NCBI GenBank assembly: GCA_021307345.1
Contig: CP089930.1
Coordinates: 4,154,001 to 4,218,000, forward strand
DNA length: 64,000 bases
Direction of reading: 5' to 3'
From: Escherichia coli
GTDB taxonomy: Bacteria > Pseudomonadota > Gammaproteobacteria > Enterobacterales > Enterobacteriaceae
Each line of letters starts with the position of its first letter. Position 1 is the stretch's first letter. Under the pieces are notes generated by a model, which saw only the letters and a list, made by a program, of their open reading frames with translations, did not search any database and was not told where the DNA came from. Below are positions 1-9,294 of this stretch, piece by piece. A program made the position numbers and the translations under genes.

Positions 1-1
1 G

Positions 2-772
2 GAGCTACTGACTGAAGCCGATATGATTATTATTCCAGGCTGGCGCGGTATAGATGCAACAGTACCAGAAATGCTATGCCAGGCGTTGCGCGAAGCACAT
101 CAACGCGGTACTCGCCTGGTTTCGATATGCTCGGGCGTATTTGTCCTTGCCGCCGCTGGCCTTCTTCACCAGCGAAAAGCGACCACCCACTGGCGCTACA
201 CGGAACAACTCCAGCATCGTTACCCTTCAATTCACGTAAGTGACAATGTGTTATATCAGGATGAAGGACAAGTGATGACCTCCGCTGGAAGCGCAGCAGG
301 GATCGATCTGTGCTTACATATCGTGCGCAAAGATTATGGTCACGAAATTGCTAATAATGTCGCCCGGCGGCTGGTCATTCAGCCTCATCGCCACGGTGAG
401 CAACCACAAAACCTGACACGCCCGATGGCTGCGCCGCGTGAAAGCCATACGTTAGGCGCATTATTCGACTTTTTACAGCAAAATCTGGCACAAACGCATA
501 CCGTTGCCTCTCTCGCCGGACGAGTGAATATGAGTCAACGTACTTTTTTAAGACGCTTTGTCGCCTTAACGGGTATGACACCCGCCCGCTGGCTTCTCAA
601 TGAGCGATTAATACGAGTGGAAGATTATCTGCAAAATTCGTCGTTTAGCATCGATAAAATTGCAGATCTGACGGGGTTTGGTAATTCATCTTTACTGCGT
701 CATCATTTTCACCAGCGTTTTTTATTATCCCCTTCACAATATCGGAAAAACAGCCGTTCCTCATCACATTAA
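2..772 (+). CDS. FtrA/GlxA-type AraC-family regulator, 5' end cut by window
   Basis: Probable transcription regulator of the DJ-1/PfpI plus AraC class. The reading frame is open from base 2, seven codons ahead of the first ATG at 23, so the true start lies left of the window. The N-terminal part is a class I glutamine-amidotransferase-like fold, with the nucleophile elbow ICSG and a following THW. The last ~100 residues form the double helix-turn-helix of AraC proteins (VASLAGRVNMSQRTFLRRF, then IADLTGFGNSSLLRHHF). FtrA was named in rhizobia; the ligand here cannot be read from sequence. In K-12 the gene preceding mgtS is the MFS transporter ydeE, so this is an accessory gene or a different local arrangement. 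Family assignment is strong; the exact orthologue is uncertain. Confidence 0.8.
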   Translation, partial: ELLTEADMIIIPGWRGIDATVPEMLCQALREAHQRGTRLVSICSGVFVLAAAGLLHQRKATTHWRYTEQLQHRYPSIHVSDNVLYQDEGQVMTSAGSAAGIDLCLHIVRKDYGHEIANNVARRLVIQPHRHGEQPQNLTRPMAAPRESHTLGALFDFLQQNLAQTHTVASLAGRVNMSQRTFLRRFVALTGMTPARWLLNERLIRVEDYLQNSSFSIDKIADLTGFGNSSLLRHHFHQRFLLSPSQYRKNSRSSSH

Positions 773-789
773 CCCTCTAATTCAGCCTT

Positions 790-813
790 CGTTTAGGTTA
801 CCTCTGCTAATAT
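790..813 (+). promoter_or_regulatory. Possible PhoP-activated promoter of mgtS
   Basis: A TAATAT -10 hexamer (808-813) has CGTTTA (790-795) 12 bases before it, the spacing used by PhoP boxes. The upstream half-site (779-784, AATTCA) is poor. mgtS is known to be PhoPQ-induced in E. coli; the box assignment here is tentative. Confidence 0.35.
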
Positions 814-879
814 CTTTCTCATTGAGATGAAAATTAAGGTAAGAGAGGAAACACACCACACCATAAACGGAGGCAAATA

Positions 880-975
880 ATGCTGGGTAATATGAATGTT
901 TTTATAGCTGTACTGGGAATAATTTTATTTTCTGGCTTTCTGGCCGCGTATTTCAGCCACAAATGGGATGACTAA
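880..975 (+). CDS. mgtS: MgtS, 31-residue inner-membrane protein
   Basis: Encodes a 31-residue peptide beginning MLGNMNVFIAVLG and ending FSHKWDD, with one hydrophobic helix. This is essentially identical to K-12 MgtS (YneM), which binds the MgtA magnesium importer and protects it from degradation, and also acts on PitA when magnesium is low. A good ribosome-binding site (CGGAGG, 868-873) lies six bases before the ATG. The gene is followed at once by the MgrR-type terminator, as in K-12. Recognition rests on sequence I know well. Confidence 0.95.
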   Translation: MLGNMNVFIAVLGIILFSGFLAAYFSHKWDD

Positions 976-976
976 T

Positions 977-1042
977 GAACGGAGATAATCCCTCACCTAA
1001 CCGGCCCCTTGTTACAATTGTGTACAAGGGGCCTGATTTTTC
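977..1042 (+). ncRNA. mgrR: MgrR small RNA, 3' portion (5' end uncertain)
   Basis: Directly after mgtS lies an unstructured stretch and then a strong GC-rich hairpin with a T-rich tail. In E. coli this is the position of MgrR, a PhoPQ-induced Hfq-dependent sRNA of about 98 nt that represses eptB and ygdQ. Only the 3' part is placed with confidence; the 5' end probably lies further left, within or near the 3' end of mgtS, and no promoter was assigned. Confidence 0.55.
1003..1042 (+). terminator. Rho-independent terminator of mgtS/mgrR
   Basis: A near-perfect inverted repeat, GGCCCCTTGTTACA paired with TGTACAAGGGGCC, is followed by TGATTTTT. Confidence 0.85.
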
Positions 1043-1049
1043 TGACGGC

Positions 1050-1078
1050 GAAAAAAAACCGCCAGTAAACTGGCGGTG
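1050..1078 (-). terminator. Terminator downstream of dgcZ
   Basis: On the minus strand ACCGCCAG-TTTA-CTGGCGGT is followed by eight T residues. It lies beyond the dgcZ stop and back to back with the MgrR terminator. Confidence 0.75.
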
Positions 1079-1194
1079 AATGCTTGCATGGATAGATTTG
1101 TGTTTTTACTTTTGCGCTAACAGGCTTTTCTCTGCACTGGTAACGGATCATTGACACAGTAGCATTATTTTTCTCAATGAATGTTAAACGGTGC

Positions 1195-2085
1195 TTAAAC
1201 TCGGGTAATCACGTTTTGTTCGTCAATAAACATGCAGCGATTTCTTCCAGTTTGCTTACCCTCATACATTGCCCGGTCTGCTCTTCCGATGACCACATCC
1301 AGCGGTTCTTCAGGAAATGCGCGGCTCACACCTGCGGTCACGGTTATGTTGATATGCCCTTCAGAATATGCGATTGCATGGGTATCGACTCGCTGGCAAA
1401 TACGTACTCCGGCACGACATGCATCTTCATCATTAGCAGCTTTGACAATGATGATAAATTCTTCGCCACCATAGCGATAAACCGTTTCGTAATCACGCGT
1501 CCAGGTAGATAAGTAAGTTGCCAGGGTGCGTAATACCACATCACCGATTAAATGCCCGTAGGTATCATTAACCAATTTAAATCGGTCTATATCCAGCAGC
1601 ATTAAATAGAGATTCAGTGGTTCAGCATTACGTAATTGATGATCAAAGGATTCATCAAGAACCCGACGACCAGGTAATCCAGTCAGAACATCCATATTGC
1701 TACGAATTGTCAGCAAATAAATTTTGTAATCTGTTAATGCTGCAGTAAAAGAAAGTAACCCTTCCTGAAATTCGTCAAAATGAGCGTCCTGCCAGCGATT
1801 TTCGACAATTGCCAACATTAATTCCCGACCACAGTTATGCATATGTTGATGGGCAGAATCCATTAGCCGAACGTAAGGTAATTCATCGTTATCGAGTGGC
1901 CCCAGATGATCAATCCAGCGACCAAACTGGCACAGTCCATAAGAATGGTTATCCGTAATTTCTGGCTTACTGGCATCTCTCGCGACCACGCTGTGAAACA
2001 TACTCACCAGCCACTGATAATGGGCGTCGATAGCCTTATTGAGATTTAGCAAGATGGCATCGATTTCCGTTGTCTTCTTGATCAT
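1195..2085 (-). CDS. dgcZ: Zinc-sensing diguanylate cyclase DgcZ
   Basis: Makes cyclic di-GMP from two GTP and raises poly-GlcNAc production. Residues 1-~125 form the CZB zinc-binding domain, with His22, Cys52, His79 and His83 all present. Residues ~130-296 form the GGDEF domain, with the active motif GGEEF inside RYGGEEFIII. In the known enzyme, zinc bound by the CZB domain inhibits activity. The ATG at 2085 is chosen because it gives the usual 296 residues and sits five bases after GGAG; a GTG six bases upstream overlaps that Shine-Dalgarno. In K-12 the mRNA is under CsrA control; this was not checked here. Confidence 0.95.
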   Translation of the reverse strand: MIKKTTEIDAILLNLNKAIDAHYQWLVSMFHSVVARDASKPEITDNHSYGLCQFGRWIDHLGPLDNDELPYVRLMDSAHQHMHNCGRELMLAIVENRWQDAHFDEFQEGLLSFTAALTDYKIYLLTIRSNMDVLTGLPGRRVLDESFDHQLRNAEPLNLYLMLLDIDRFKLVNDTYGHLIGDVVLRTLATYLSTWTRDYETVYRYGGEEFIIIVKAANDEDACRAGVRICQRVDTHAIAYSEGHINITVTAGVSRAFPEEPLDVVIGRADRAMYEGKQTGRNRCMFIDEQNVITRV

Positions 2086-2297
2086 TGCCACTCCTTTTTC
2101 ACAGTTCCTTGTGCGCGCTATTCTACCGAGAGAAAAGAAAAATTACGTCAATATTTTAATAGAAATCCTAATCTGAGACGACGTTAAAGATAACATTGTG
2201 ATTTAAAACAAAATAAGCAGATAAAAAAGTGTTTAATACTGTAAATTATCTCTTCCTTGCACCATAAAACAGAGGCAAATAACATAAACAGTAAAGC

Positions 2298-2331
2298 CTG
2301 ATGCCCCTATTGATTGGGCCATCAGACGCAT
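2298..2331 (-). terminator. Hairpin downstream of ydeI
   Basis: CTGATGCCC and GGGCCATCAG pair about 13 bases beyond the ydeI stop. The T-tract is weak, so terminator function is only likely. Confidence 0.4.
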
Positions 2332-2343
2332 TTATTTTTGTGA

Positions 2344-2736
2344 CTATTTCTGCAGATGTGTGACCCGAACGACGGCTGGAGTGCTTTTCTTATCCAGACT
2401 CCCGCTAATGTTGATCATCTGGTCAGGCTGAACTTGTCGTCCATCAAAGACGGCAGCAGGAATAACAACATTAATCTCACCGCTCTTATCACGAAAAACG
2501 TAACGGTCTTTACCCTTGTGGGAAATCAAATTACCACGTAATGAAACTGAGGCACCATCATGCATAGTTTTCGCAAAATCAACGGTCATTTTTTTTGCAT
2601 CATCAGTTCCGCGATAGCCGTCTTCTATTGCATGTGGCGGTGGTGGCGCAGCATCCTGTTTTAAACCTCCCTGATCATCTGCCAACGCATAAGGCATGAC
2701 AAGAAAACCTGCTAATACAATGGCCTGAAATTTCAT
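2344..2736 (-). CDS. ydeI: YdeI, periplasmic OB-fold (BOF family) stress protein
   Basis: A 130-residue exported protein. A signal peptide ends near ALA (residues 17-19). After a proline-rich linker (PPPPH) comes a bacterial OB-fold domain with the family pattern [20 protein letters not shown] and a DGRQVQPDQ loop. The orthologue in Salmonella (OmdA) gives resistance to hydrogen peroxide and antimicrobial peptides and is RcsB/PhoP-influenced; the biochemical activity is not known. The gene stands alone on the minus strand between dgcZ and the divergent ydeJ, and its length matches K-12 YdeI. Confidence 0.9.
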   Translation of the reverse strand: MKFQAIVLAGFLVMPYALADDQGGLKQDAAPPPPHAIEDGYRGTDDAKKMTVDFAKTMHDGASVSLRGNLISHKGKDRYVFRDKSGEINVVIPAAVFDGRQVQPDQMINISGSLDKKSTPAVVRVTHLQK

Positions 2737-3027
2737 ACTAACTCCTTAATTGCGTTTGGTTTGACTTATTAAGTCTGGTTGCTATTTTTATAATTGACAA
2801 ATAAGAATCGTACTGATTGTTATAAAACAATTAAAATCAGTCAGCTAGCAACAAAATTTGCTGCAAATTTAACTCAAAAAAGACAATAAAAAGATTAATG
2901 AAAGCTGTGTTTAAGTCTTAAATATATTTTCAGAATAATCGGATTTATAAATCTGATTTTTATTATAGTGAAAGAACATACCAAAAAGGCAAATCACCTT
3001 TGCAGCTAATAACGTGGACAAACAACG

Positions 3028-3546
3028 ATGAACATTAATAGCAATAAAATTGTACAACTTGCAGATAGCGATACTATTGAAAACCTGACATCCGCGTTGA
3101 GCCAAAGACTTATCGCTGATCAATTACGCTTAACTACCTCCGAATCATGCACTGGCGGTAAGTTGGCTTGCGCGCTGTGTGCTGCTGAAGACACACCAAA
3201 GTTTTACGGCGCAGGCTTTGTCACTTTTACCGATCAAGCCAAAATGAAAATCCTTGGCGTCAGTCAGCAATCTCTTGAGAAATATACGGCGGTGAGCGAG
3301 AAGATAGCGGCAGAAATGGCAACTGGCGCCAAAGAGCGCGCAGATGTCGATATTAGTATTGCCATTACCGGCTACGGTGGGCCTGAAGGTGGGCAGGATG
3401 GTACGCCCGCAGGCACAGTCTGGTTCGCATGGAATATAAAAGGAAATACGCATACTGCGGTTATGCATTTTGATGGTGATTGCGAAACAGTATTAGCATT
3501 GGCGGTTCGATTTGCACTGGCGCAGCTTTTGAAATTACTGGAGTGA
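3028..3546 (+). CDS. ydeJ: YdeJ, CinA C-terminal-like (PncC family) protein
   Basis: A 172-residue protein of the CinA C-terminal domain family, which includes the nicotinamide-nucleotide amidase PncC. The signature TSESCTGGKLA lies near residues 37-47, and the conserved ITGYGGPEGG and GTVWFA segments follow. K-12 YdeJ is known to lack detectable amidase activity despite being a PncC paralogue, so function is open. It is convergent with dcp, 45 bases apart, with an AT-rich leader upstream. Confidence 0.88.
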   Translation: MNINSNKIVQLADSDTIENLTSALSQRLIADQLRLTTSESCTGGKLACALCAAEDTPKFYGAGFVTFTDQAKMKILGVSQQSLEKYTAVSEKIAAEMATGAKERADVDISIAITGYGGPEGGQDGTPAGTVWFAWNIKGNTHTAVMHFDGDCETVLALAVRFALAQLLKLLE

Positions 3547-3591
3547 CTTTCTGGCCTGGCTTTACGCCAGACCAGCTATATTTACAGAAAA

Positions 3592-5637
3592 TTAGACGTT
3601 CAGTCCGCGATGTTGCAACATCGGCGCAATCTGTGGTGCCTTACCGCGCCATTGACGATACAAACGTTCTAAATCTTCGCTGTTGCCTCTGGAAAGAATC
3701 GCCTCGCGAAAACGTTGCCCATTCTCACGCGTTAAGCCGCCCTGCTCGACAAACCATTGATAACCGTCGTCTGCCAGCATTTGCGTCCACAAATAGGCGT
3801 AATATCCCGCCGCATATCCGCCACCAAAAATGTGGGCAAAATAACTGCTGCGATAACGTGGCGGTATGGCGGGAAGATTCATATTTTCCGCCACCAGCGC
3901 CCGCAGTTCGAAATCATTCACATCCTGCATCGCTTCATGCTCTTGCAGACAGTGCCAGCGCATATCAAGAAGTGCGGCGCTAAGCAATTCGCTCATCTCA
4001 TAACCTTTATTGAACAGGCTGGCATTACGCATTTTTTGTTGTAACTCTTCCGGCATTGCTTTCCCGCTCTGATAATGCCGGGCGTAGCGCGCGAATACCT
4101 GCGGATGCATTGCCCAATGCTCGTTGATTTGCGAAGGAAATTCGACAAAATCGCGTGGTGTATTGGTGCCAGAAAGCGTGGCATAACGCTGGCAGGCAAA
4201 CAGACCGTGCAACGTATGCCCAAACTCATGGAATAATGTAATAACATCGTCCCACAGCAACAATGCGGGTTCGTCTGCCGCCGGTTTCTGATAATTACAA
4301 ACGTTATAGATTACCGGGCGTGTTTCATTAAGCGTAGATTGTTCTACAAAATTCCCCATCCATGCGCCGCCGCTTTTTGAGTCACGGGCGAAGAAATCAC
4401 CGTAAAATAACGCCAGCCCCACGCCATTATGATCAAAAATTTCCCATACGCGGACATCAGGATGGTAAACAGGAATATCAAAACGTTCGACAAACTTAAT
4501 ACCGAAGAGCTGATTCGCAGTCCAGAATACACCTTCATTCAACACTGTGTTTAATTCGAAATAAGGTTTGAGCTGCGCTTCATCAAGACAGAATTTCTCC
4601 CGCCGCACCTGTTCAGCATAAAATGCCCAGTCCCACGGCTGGGCACTGAACTCACCCTGCTGATTATCGATAACCGCCTGTATAGACGCTAATTCATCGC
4701 TCGCACGTTGACGCGCCGCCGGAACAATTTCCCGCATAAAATTGAGTGCTGCTTCTGGTGTTTTTGCCATCTGATCGGCAATTTTCCACGCGGCATAATA
4801 AGGGAAGCCAAGTAATTTGGCCTGTTGGGCGCGGATCTCCACCAGCCGTTGAATGATGGAACGAGTATCATTGCCATCGTTTTTTTCCGCGCGTGTCCAC
4901 CCCGCAGTGAACAGTTTTTCACGTGTAGAACGATCGCTGAGTTCCGCAAGCGCCGGTTGTTGCGTGGTATTCAGCAATGGGATGAGCCATTTGTTTTCCA
5001 GACCTTTCTCGCGAGCCGCCTCTGCCGCCAGCGCAATTTCTTGCTCACTCATGCCTGCCAGTTGCGAAACATCGTCAGCCACCAGCCCTCCGGATTTGTT
5101 CGCGGCTAATAACCGCTGGTTAAACTGACTGGTCAGGGTAGCGGCTTCTGTGTTCAGCACTTTTAATTTTTCTTTATCGGCATCTTCAAGTTTGGCACCG
5201 GCAAGAACAAAACGCTGATGAATAACTTCTACCAAACGAACAGATTCACTATCAAGGCCCAGCGTTTCACGCCGCTGCCAGACAGCATCTACCCGCGCGA
5301 ATAATTCGCCATTCAGGTAGATATCATTAGCCAGTTCCGCCAGTTCCGCCGAGAACTGTTCATCGAGACGCTGTAATTCATCATTAGTATGCGCCGAGGT
5401 CATGGCAAAGAAGACGCTGGTAACGCGAGTGAGTAACTCCCCGCTCTTTTCGAGGGCCAGAATAGTGTTAGTAAAATCGGGCGTCTGCGGGTTTAAAGCT
5501 ATCGCCTCTATCTCAATCCGCTTTTGCCGCATCCCCTCATCGAATGCCGGGCGATAGTGTTGATTTTCAATCTGATCAAAATGAGGAGCCATATACGGCA
5601 GAGTGCTCTGCGTAAGGAAAGGATTCGTCGTTGACAT
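3592..5637 (-). CDS. dcp: Dipeptidyl carboxypeptidase II
   Basis: Zinc metallopeptidase of the M3 family that removes C-terminal dipeptides in peptide catabolism. It has 681 residues, the full family length. The zinc-binding HExxH motif reads FHEFGHTLHG near residue 470; the third zinc ligand is expected in the later INEHWA segment. There is no signal peptide. ATG 5637 follows AGGAG (minus strand) closely. It is transcribed away from ydfG, with about 135 bases between the two starts. Confidence 0.96.
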   Translation of the reverse strand: MSTTNPFLTQSTLPYMAPHFDQIENQHYRPAFDEGMRQKRIEIEAIALNPQTPDFTNTILALEKSGELLTRVTSVFFAMTSAHTNDELQRLDEQFSAELAELANDIYLNGELFARVDAVWQRRETLGLDSESVRLVEVIHQRFVLAGAKLEDADKEKLKVLNTEAATLTSQFNQRLLAANKSGGLVADDVSQLAGMSEQEIALAAEAAREKGLENKWLIPLLNTTQQPALAELSDRSTREKLFTAGWTRAEKNDGNDTRSIIQRLVEIRAQQAKLLGFPYYAAWKIADQMAKTPEAALNFMREIVPAARQRASDELASIQAVIDNQQGEFSAQPWDWAFYAEQVRREKFCLDEAQLKPYFELNTVLNEGVFWTANQLFGIKFVERFDIPVYHPDVRVWEIFDHNGVGLALFYGDFFARDSKSGGAWMGNFVEQSTLNETRPVIYNVCNYQKPAADEPALLLWDDVITLFHEFGHTLHGLFACQRYATLSGTNTPRDFVEFPSQINEHWAMHPQVFARYARHYQSGKAMPEELQQKMRNASLFNKGYEMSELLSAALLDMRWHCLQEHEAMQDVNDFELRALVAENMNLPAIPPRYRSSYFAHIFGGGYAAGYYAYLWTQMLADDGYQWFVEQGGLTRENGQRFREAILSRGNSEDLERLYRQWRGKAPQIAPMLQHRGLNV

Positions 5638-5773
5638 TTTCTACTCCTGAAAACGAGGTGTTCCATAGCGTAGGCTTACTGATAACGGAGTGCAATCTTG
5701 CAAACCAGTATTACCCGCTCTTAAGCATCACGTGCTATGTTATTGACACACAAAATCGTTGAGGAACAGTGAG

Positions 5774-6520
5774 ATGATCGTTTTAGTAACTGGAGCAACG
5801 GCAGGTTTTGGTGAATGCATTACACGTCGTTTTATTCAACAAGGGCATAAAGTTATCGCCACTGGCCGTCGCCAGGAACGGTTGCAGGAGTTAAAAGACG
5901 AACTGGGAGATAATTTGTATATCGCCCAACTGGACGTTCGCAACCGCGCCGCCATTGAAGAGATGCTGACTTCGCTTCCTGCCGAGTGGCGTAATATCGA
6001 TATTCTGGTAAACAATGCTGGACTGGCGCTGGGTATGGAACCTGCACATAAAGCCAGCGTTGAAGACTGGGAAACTATGATTGATACCAACAACAAAGGC
6101 CTGGTGTATATGACCCGCGCTGTCCTGCCTGGCATGGTCGAGCGTAATCATGGTCATATTATTAACATTGGCTCAACGGCGGGTAGCTGGCCATATGCTG
6201 GTGGTAACGTTTATGGCGCGACAAAAGCGTTTGTTCGTCAGTTCAGCCTGAATCTGCGCACTGATCTGCATGGTACGGCAGTACGTGTCACCGACATCGA
6301 ACCGGGGCTGGTGGGTGGCACCGAGTTTTCCAATGTTCGCTTTAAAGGTGACGACGATAAAGCGGAAAAAACCTATCAAAACACCGTTGCGCTGACGCCA
6401 GAAGATGTCAGCGAAGCAGTCTGGTGGGTTGCTACACTCCCTGCTCACGTCAACATCAACACACTGGAAATGATGCCGGTTACCCAAAGCTATGCCGGAC
6501 TGAATGTCCATCGCCATTAA
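5774..6520 (+). CDS. ydfG: YdfG, 3-hydroxy acid / malonic semialdehyde dehydrogenase
   Basis: NADP-dependent short-chain dehydrogenase acting on L-allo-threonine, serine and 3-hydroxypropionate, and reducing toxic malonic semialdehyde. The cofactor loop TGATAGFG is at residues 6-13, NNAG near 81, and the catalytic S-Y-K triad is in INIGSTAGSW and YGATKAF. The ATG at 5774 gives the usual 248 residues; an earlier in-frame start at 5759 would add five residues. A terminator-like hairpin follows. Confidence 0.95.
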   Translation: MIVLVTGATAGFGECITRRFIQQGHKVIATGRRQERLQELKDELGDNLYIAQLDVRNRAAIEEMLTSLPAEWRNIDILVNNAGLALGMEPAHKASVEDWETMIDTNNKGLVYMTRAVLPGMVERNHGHIINIGSTAGSWPYAGGNVYGATKAFVRQFSLNLRTDLHGTAVRVTDIEPGLVGGTEFSNVRFKGDDDKAEKTYQNTVALTPEDVSEAVWWVATLPAHVNINTLEMMPVTQSYAGLNVHRH

Positions 6521-6527
6521 TTTTTAT

Positions 6528-6555
6528 ACCCGGCTTAACCGCCGGGTTATTGCTT
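6528..6555 (+). terminator. Terminator after ydfG
   Basis: ACCCGGC-TTAACC-GCCGGGT hairpin directly after ydfG, followed by a short T-containing tail. Confidence 0.5.
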
Positions 6556-6608
6556 GTCACAAAAAAGTGGTAGACTCACTGAGTTAACCCACTCACAAGC
6601 AAGAACGA

Positions 6609-7295
6609 ATGACCGTCGAAACGCAACTTAATCCCACACAACCTGTCAATCAGCAGATTTATCGTATTCTTCGCCGCGACATTGTCCATTGTCTAATTCC
6701 ACCGGGCACACCGTTGTCGGAAAAAGAAGTTTCTGTTCGTTTCAATGTGTCACGCCAGCCGGTTCGTGAAGCCTTCATAAAACTGGCAGAAAATGGCCTG
6801 ATTCAAATTCGCCCGCAGCGTGGCAGCTACGTCAATAAAATTTCCATGACTCAGGTACGCAACGGTAGTTTTATTCGTCAGGCTATTGAGTGTGCCGTCG
6901 CCCGCCGGGCGGCGAGCATGATTACCGATAGCCAGTGCTATCAGCTTGAGCAAAATCTCCACCAACAACGTATTGCCATTGAACGCAAACAACTGGATGA
7001 TTTTTTTGAGCTGGATGATAACTTCCATCAAATTCTGACGCAGATTGCCGACTGTCAGCTTGCGTGGGACACCATTGAAAACCTGAAAGCAACTGTTGAC
7101 CGCGTGCGCTATATGAGCTTTGACCACGTATCGCCACCTGATATGTTGTTACGTCAACATATGGATATTTTTACTGCTCTACAAAAACATGATGGTGATG
7201 CGGTAGAAAAAGCAATGACTCTGCATTTGCAGGAAATAAGTGAATCCGTGCAGCTGATCCGCCAGGAAAATAGCGACTGGTTTAGCGAAGAGTAA
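6609..7295 (+). CDS. rspR: RspR (YdfH), GntR/FadR-type repressor of rspAB
   Basis: A 228-residue GntR-family regulator. The N-terminal winged helix (residues ~14-80) contains [21 protein letters not shown], typical of the family; the C-terminal half is the helical FCD ligand domain with D-x4-H and later histidines that usually bind a metal. In K-12 it represses rspAB, which lies beyond the Qin prophage. Here rspAB is absent because of the IS1-associated deletion, so the regulator has lost its known target in this region. The gene itself looks intact. Confidence 0.93.
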   Translation: MTVETQLNPTQPVNQQIYRILRRDIVHCLIPPGTPLSEKEVSVRFNVSRQPVREAFIKLAENGLIQIRPQRGSYVNKISMTQVRNGSFIRQAIECAVARRAASMITDSQCYQLEQNLHQQRIAIERKQLDDFFELDDNFHQILTQIADCQLAWDTIENLKATVDRVRYMSFDHVSPPDMLLRQHMDIFTALQKHDGDAVEKAMTLHLQEISESVQLIRQENSDWFSEE

Positions 7296-7374
7296 TTCAT
7301 TTCCTCTCATCCCATCCGGGGTGAGAGCCCATCCCTTTCTTCTGGTTCATGCAAGCATCAAAAAAGATGTGAAC

Positions 7375-7388
7375 TTGATCATAAACAA
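7375..7388 (+). promoter_or_regulatory. FNR-like site upstream of ydfZ
   Basis: TTGAT-CATA-AACAA matches the FNR consensus TTGATNNNNATCAA at nine of ten positions. It lies 82 bases ahead of the ydfZ start. ydfZ is known to be FNR-activated under anaerobiosis. Confidence 0.6.
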
Positions 7389-7469
7389 AAAAATATTCAC
7401 TCGACAGGAGTATTTATATTGCGCCCGTTACGTGGGCTTCGACTGTAAATCAGAAAGGAGAAAACACCT

Positions 7470-7673
7470 ATGACGACCTACGATCGTAACCGTAACGCAA
7501 TCACCACTGGCAGCCGTGTTATGGTTAGCGGCACCGGTCACACTGGCAAGATCCTGTCGATTGACACTGAAGGTCTGACCGCAGAGCAAATCCGTCGCGG
7601 TAAAACCGTGGTTGTTGAAGGTTGTGATGAAAAACTCGCGCCTCTGGACCTGATTCGTCTCGGCATGAACTAA
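7470..7673 (+). CDS. ydfZ: YdfZ, small putative selenium-associated protein
   Basis: A 67-residue protein ([18 protein letters not shown]..., ending LDLIRLGMN) matching K-12 YdfZ, reported to bind selenium weakly through its cysteine and to be FNR-induced. It has a single cysteine, in VVEGCDEK. The ribosome site AGAAAGGAG precedes the ATG by about nine bases. An FNR-like box lies upstream and a strong terminator follows, so it forms its own unit. Biochemical role unknown. Confidence 0.93.
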   Translation: MTTYDRNRNAITTGSRVMVSGTGHTGKILSIDTEGLTAEQIRRGKTVVVEGCDEKLAPLDLIRLGMN

Positions 7674-7680
7674 GCGTGTG

Positions 7681-7712
7681 AATGCCGCCGATGGCGGCAT
7701 TGCTGTTTTTAC
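7681..7712 (+). terminator. Terminator after ydfZ
   Basis: AATGCCGCC-GAT-GGCGGCATT hairpin followed by GCTGTTTTT. Its far end touches the last codons of the convergent ydfI remnant. Confidence 0.8.
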
Positions 7713-8775
7713 CTCTCGATATATTTCGCCACGGTCGCTTTCGCGCCATGCGCTAATAGAGACAAGTACGCTTCCGTCACCTTTGCAACAAACAAGTTAT
7801 TGTTCGGCAAATTATCACCAAATATCGCCTTAATCGCCATCAACGACTGCACACGCGTTTTCCCTTCGGCACTACTTTGCACAGCCTTTTGAATGACCGC
7901 TAGTAACGGATCGCTAATCTCAATCTGATTTCCCTGTTCATCAACACCACCAACATAACGCATCCAACCAGCGACGCCCAGCGCCAACAGATCGAACGCG
8001 TTGTCATGCGCCAGATGCCAGCGAATTGAATCCAACATCCGCTGTGGCAGTTTCTGACTACCGTCCATTGCAATCTGCCAGGTTCGGTGGCGTAAAGCCG
8101 GGTTGCTGTAGCGTTCAATCAATCGATCGGCATAATTTTGCAAATCTACACCCTGTACTTTCAGCGTGGGCGCCTGTTCCTGCAACATCAAGGCATGTGC
8201 TGCATGACGATAATTTTCATCTTCCATACAGTCGTTAATGTGCTGATATCCCGCCAGATAGCCCAGATAAGCCAGGAAGGAGTGGCTACCGTTGAGCATA
8301 CGCAGTTTCATCTCTTCATAAGGCAGCACATCGCTGACCAGTTCAGCGCCTGCTTTTTCCCATTCCGGGCGTCCGGCAACAAAATTATCTTCAATCACCC
8401 ACTGACGGAACGGCTCACACGCCACGCCTGCCGGATCGCGCACGTTGGTAAGTTGTTCGATTTTATCCAGCGTTTCCGCCGTCACTGCGGGTACAATGCG
8501 ATCCACCATTGTCGATGGGAAAGTCACGTTTTCCTCTATCCATTGCGCCAGTTTTACATCTACAGCCCTGGCGTATGAAGTGACAACGTCACGCATAACG
8601 TGACCGTTTTCTGGCATGTTGTCGCATGACATAACGGTAAACGCGGGAAATCCTGCGGCTTTACGGCGAGCCAGCGCCTCGACAATCACGCCTGTTGCTG
8701 TTTTCGGCTGGTGGGGATTTTGCAAGTCGGCAGCTACCATCGGGTGATCCATCATTAACTGTCCGGTCGCCGGAG
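7709..8775 (-). pseudogene. ydfI: ydfI, 5'-truncated by IS1 (mannitol dehydrogenase family)
   Basis: This is the C-terminal ~355 codons of YdfI, an NAD-dependent hexonate oxidoreductase (D-mannonate type) of usually about 486 residues. The frame stays open up to the IS1 edge at 8775, where codons for PATGQL match the internal K-12 sequence before DHPMVAADL. The N-terminal Rossmann fold (roughly the first 130 residues) is therefore missing. What remains includes the substrate domain with [17 protein letters not shown] 348-codon frame from ATG 8755 could be translated but would lack the nucleotide-binding domain, so it is very likely non-functional. Confidence 0.92.
8580..8592. other. matS site (MatP binding), inside ydfI remnant
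   Basis: GTGACAACGTCAC exactly fits GTGACRNYGTCAC, the site bound by MatP to organise the Ter macrodomain. Confidence 0.85.
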
Positions 8776-8790
8776 GGTAATGACTCTAAC

Positions 8791-9294
8791 TTATTGATAG
8801 TGTTTTATTTTCAGATAATGCCCGATGACTTTGTCATGCAGCTCCACCGATTTTGAAAACGACAGCGACTTCCGTCCCAGCCGTGCCAGGTGCTGCCTCA
8901 GATTCAGGTTATGCCGCTCAATTCGCTGCGTATATCGCTTGCTGATTACGTGCAGCTTTCCCTTCAGGCGGGATTCATACAGCGGCCAGCCATCCGTCAT
9001 CCATATCACCACGTCAAAGGGTGACAGCAGGCTCATAAGACGCCCCAGCGTCGCCATAGTGCGTTCACCGAATACGTGCGCAACAACCGTCTTCCGGAGC
9101 CTGTCATACGCGTAAAACAGCCAGCGCTGGCGCGATTTAGCCCCGACATAGCCCCACTGTTCGTCCATTTCCGCGCAGACGATGACGTCACTGCCCGGCT
9201 GTATGCGCGAGGTTACCGACTGCGGCCTGAGTTTTTTAAGTGACGTAAAATCGTGTTGAGGCCAACGCCCATAATGCGGGCAGTTGCCCGGCAT
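8791..9294 (-). CDS. insB: IS1 InsB (transposase catalytic part)
   Basis: A 167-residue frame carrying the catalytic domain of IS1 transposase, including [18 protein letters not shown] and WMTDGWP. It is produced mainly as an InsAB' fusion by -1 frameshifting. It overlaps insA, and the length is the normal one, so the element could be active. Confidence 0.95.
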
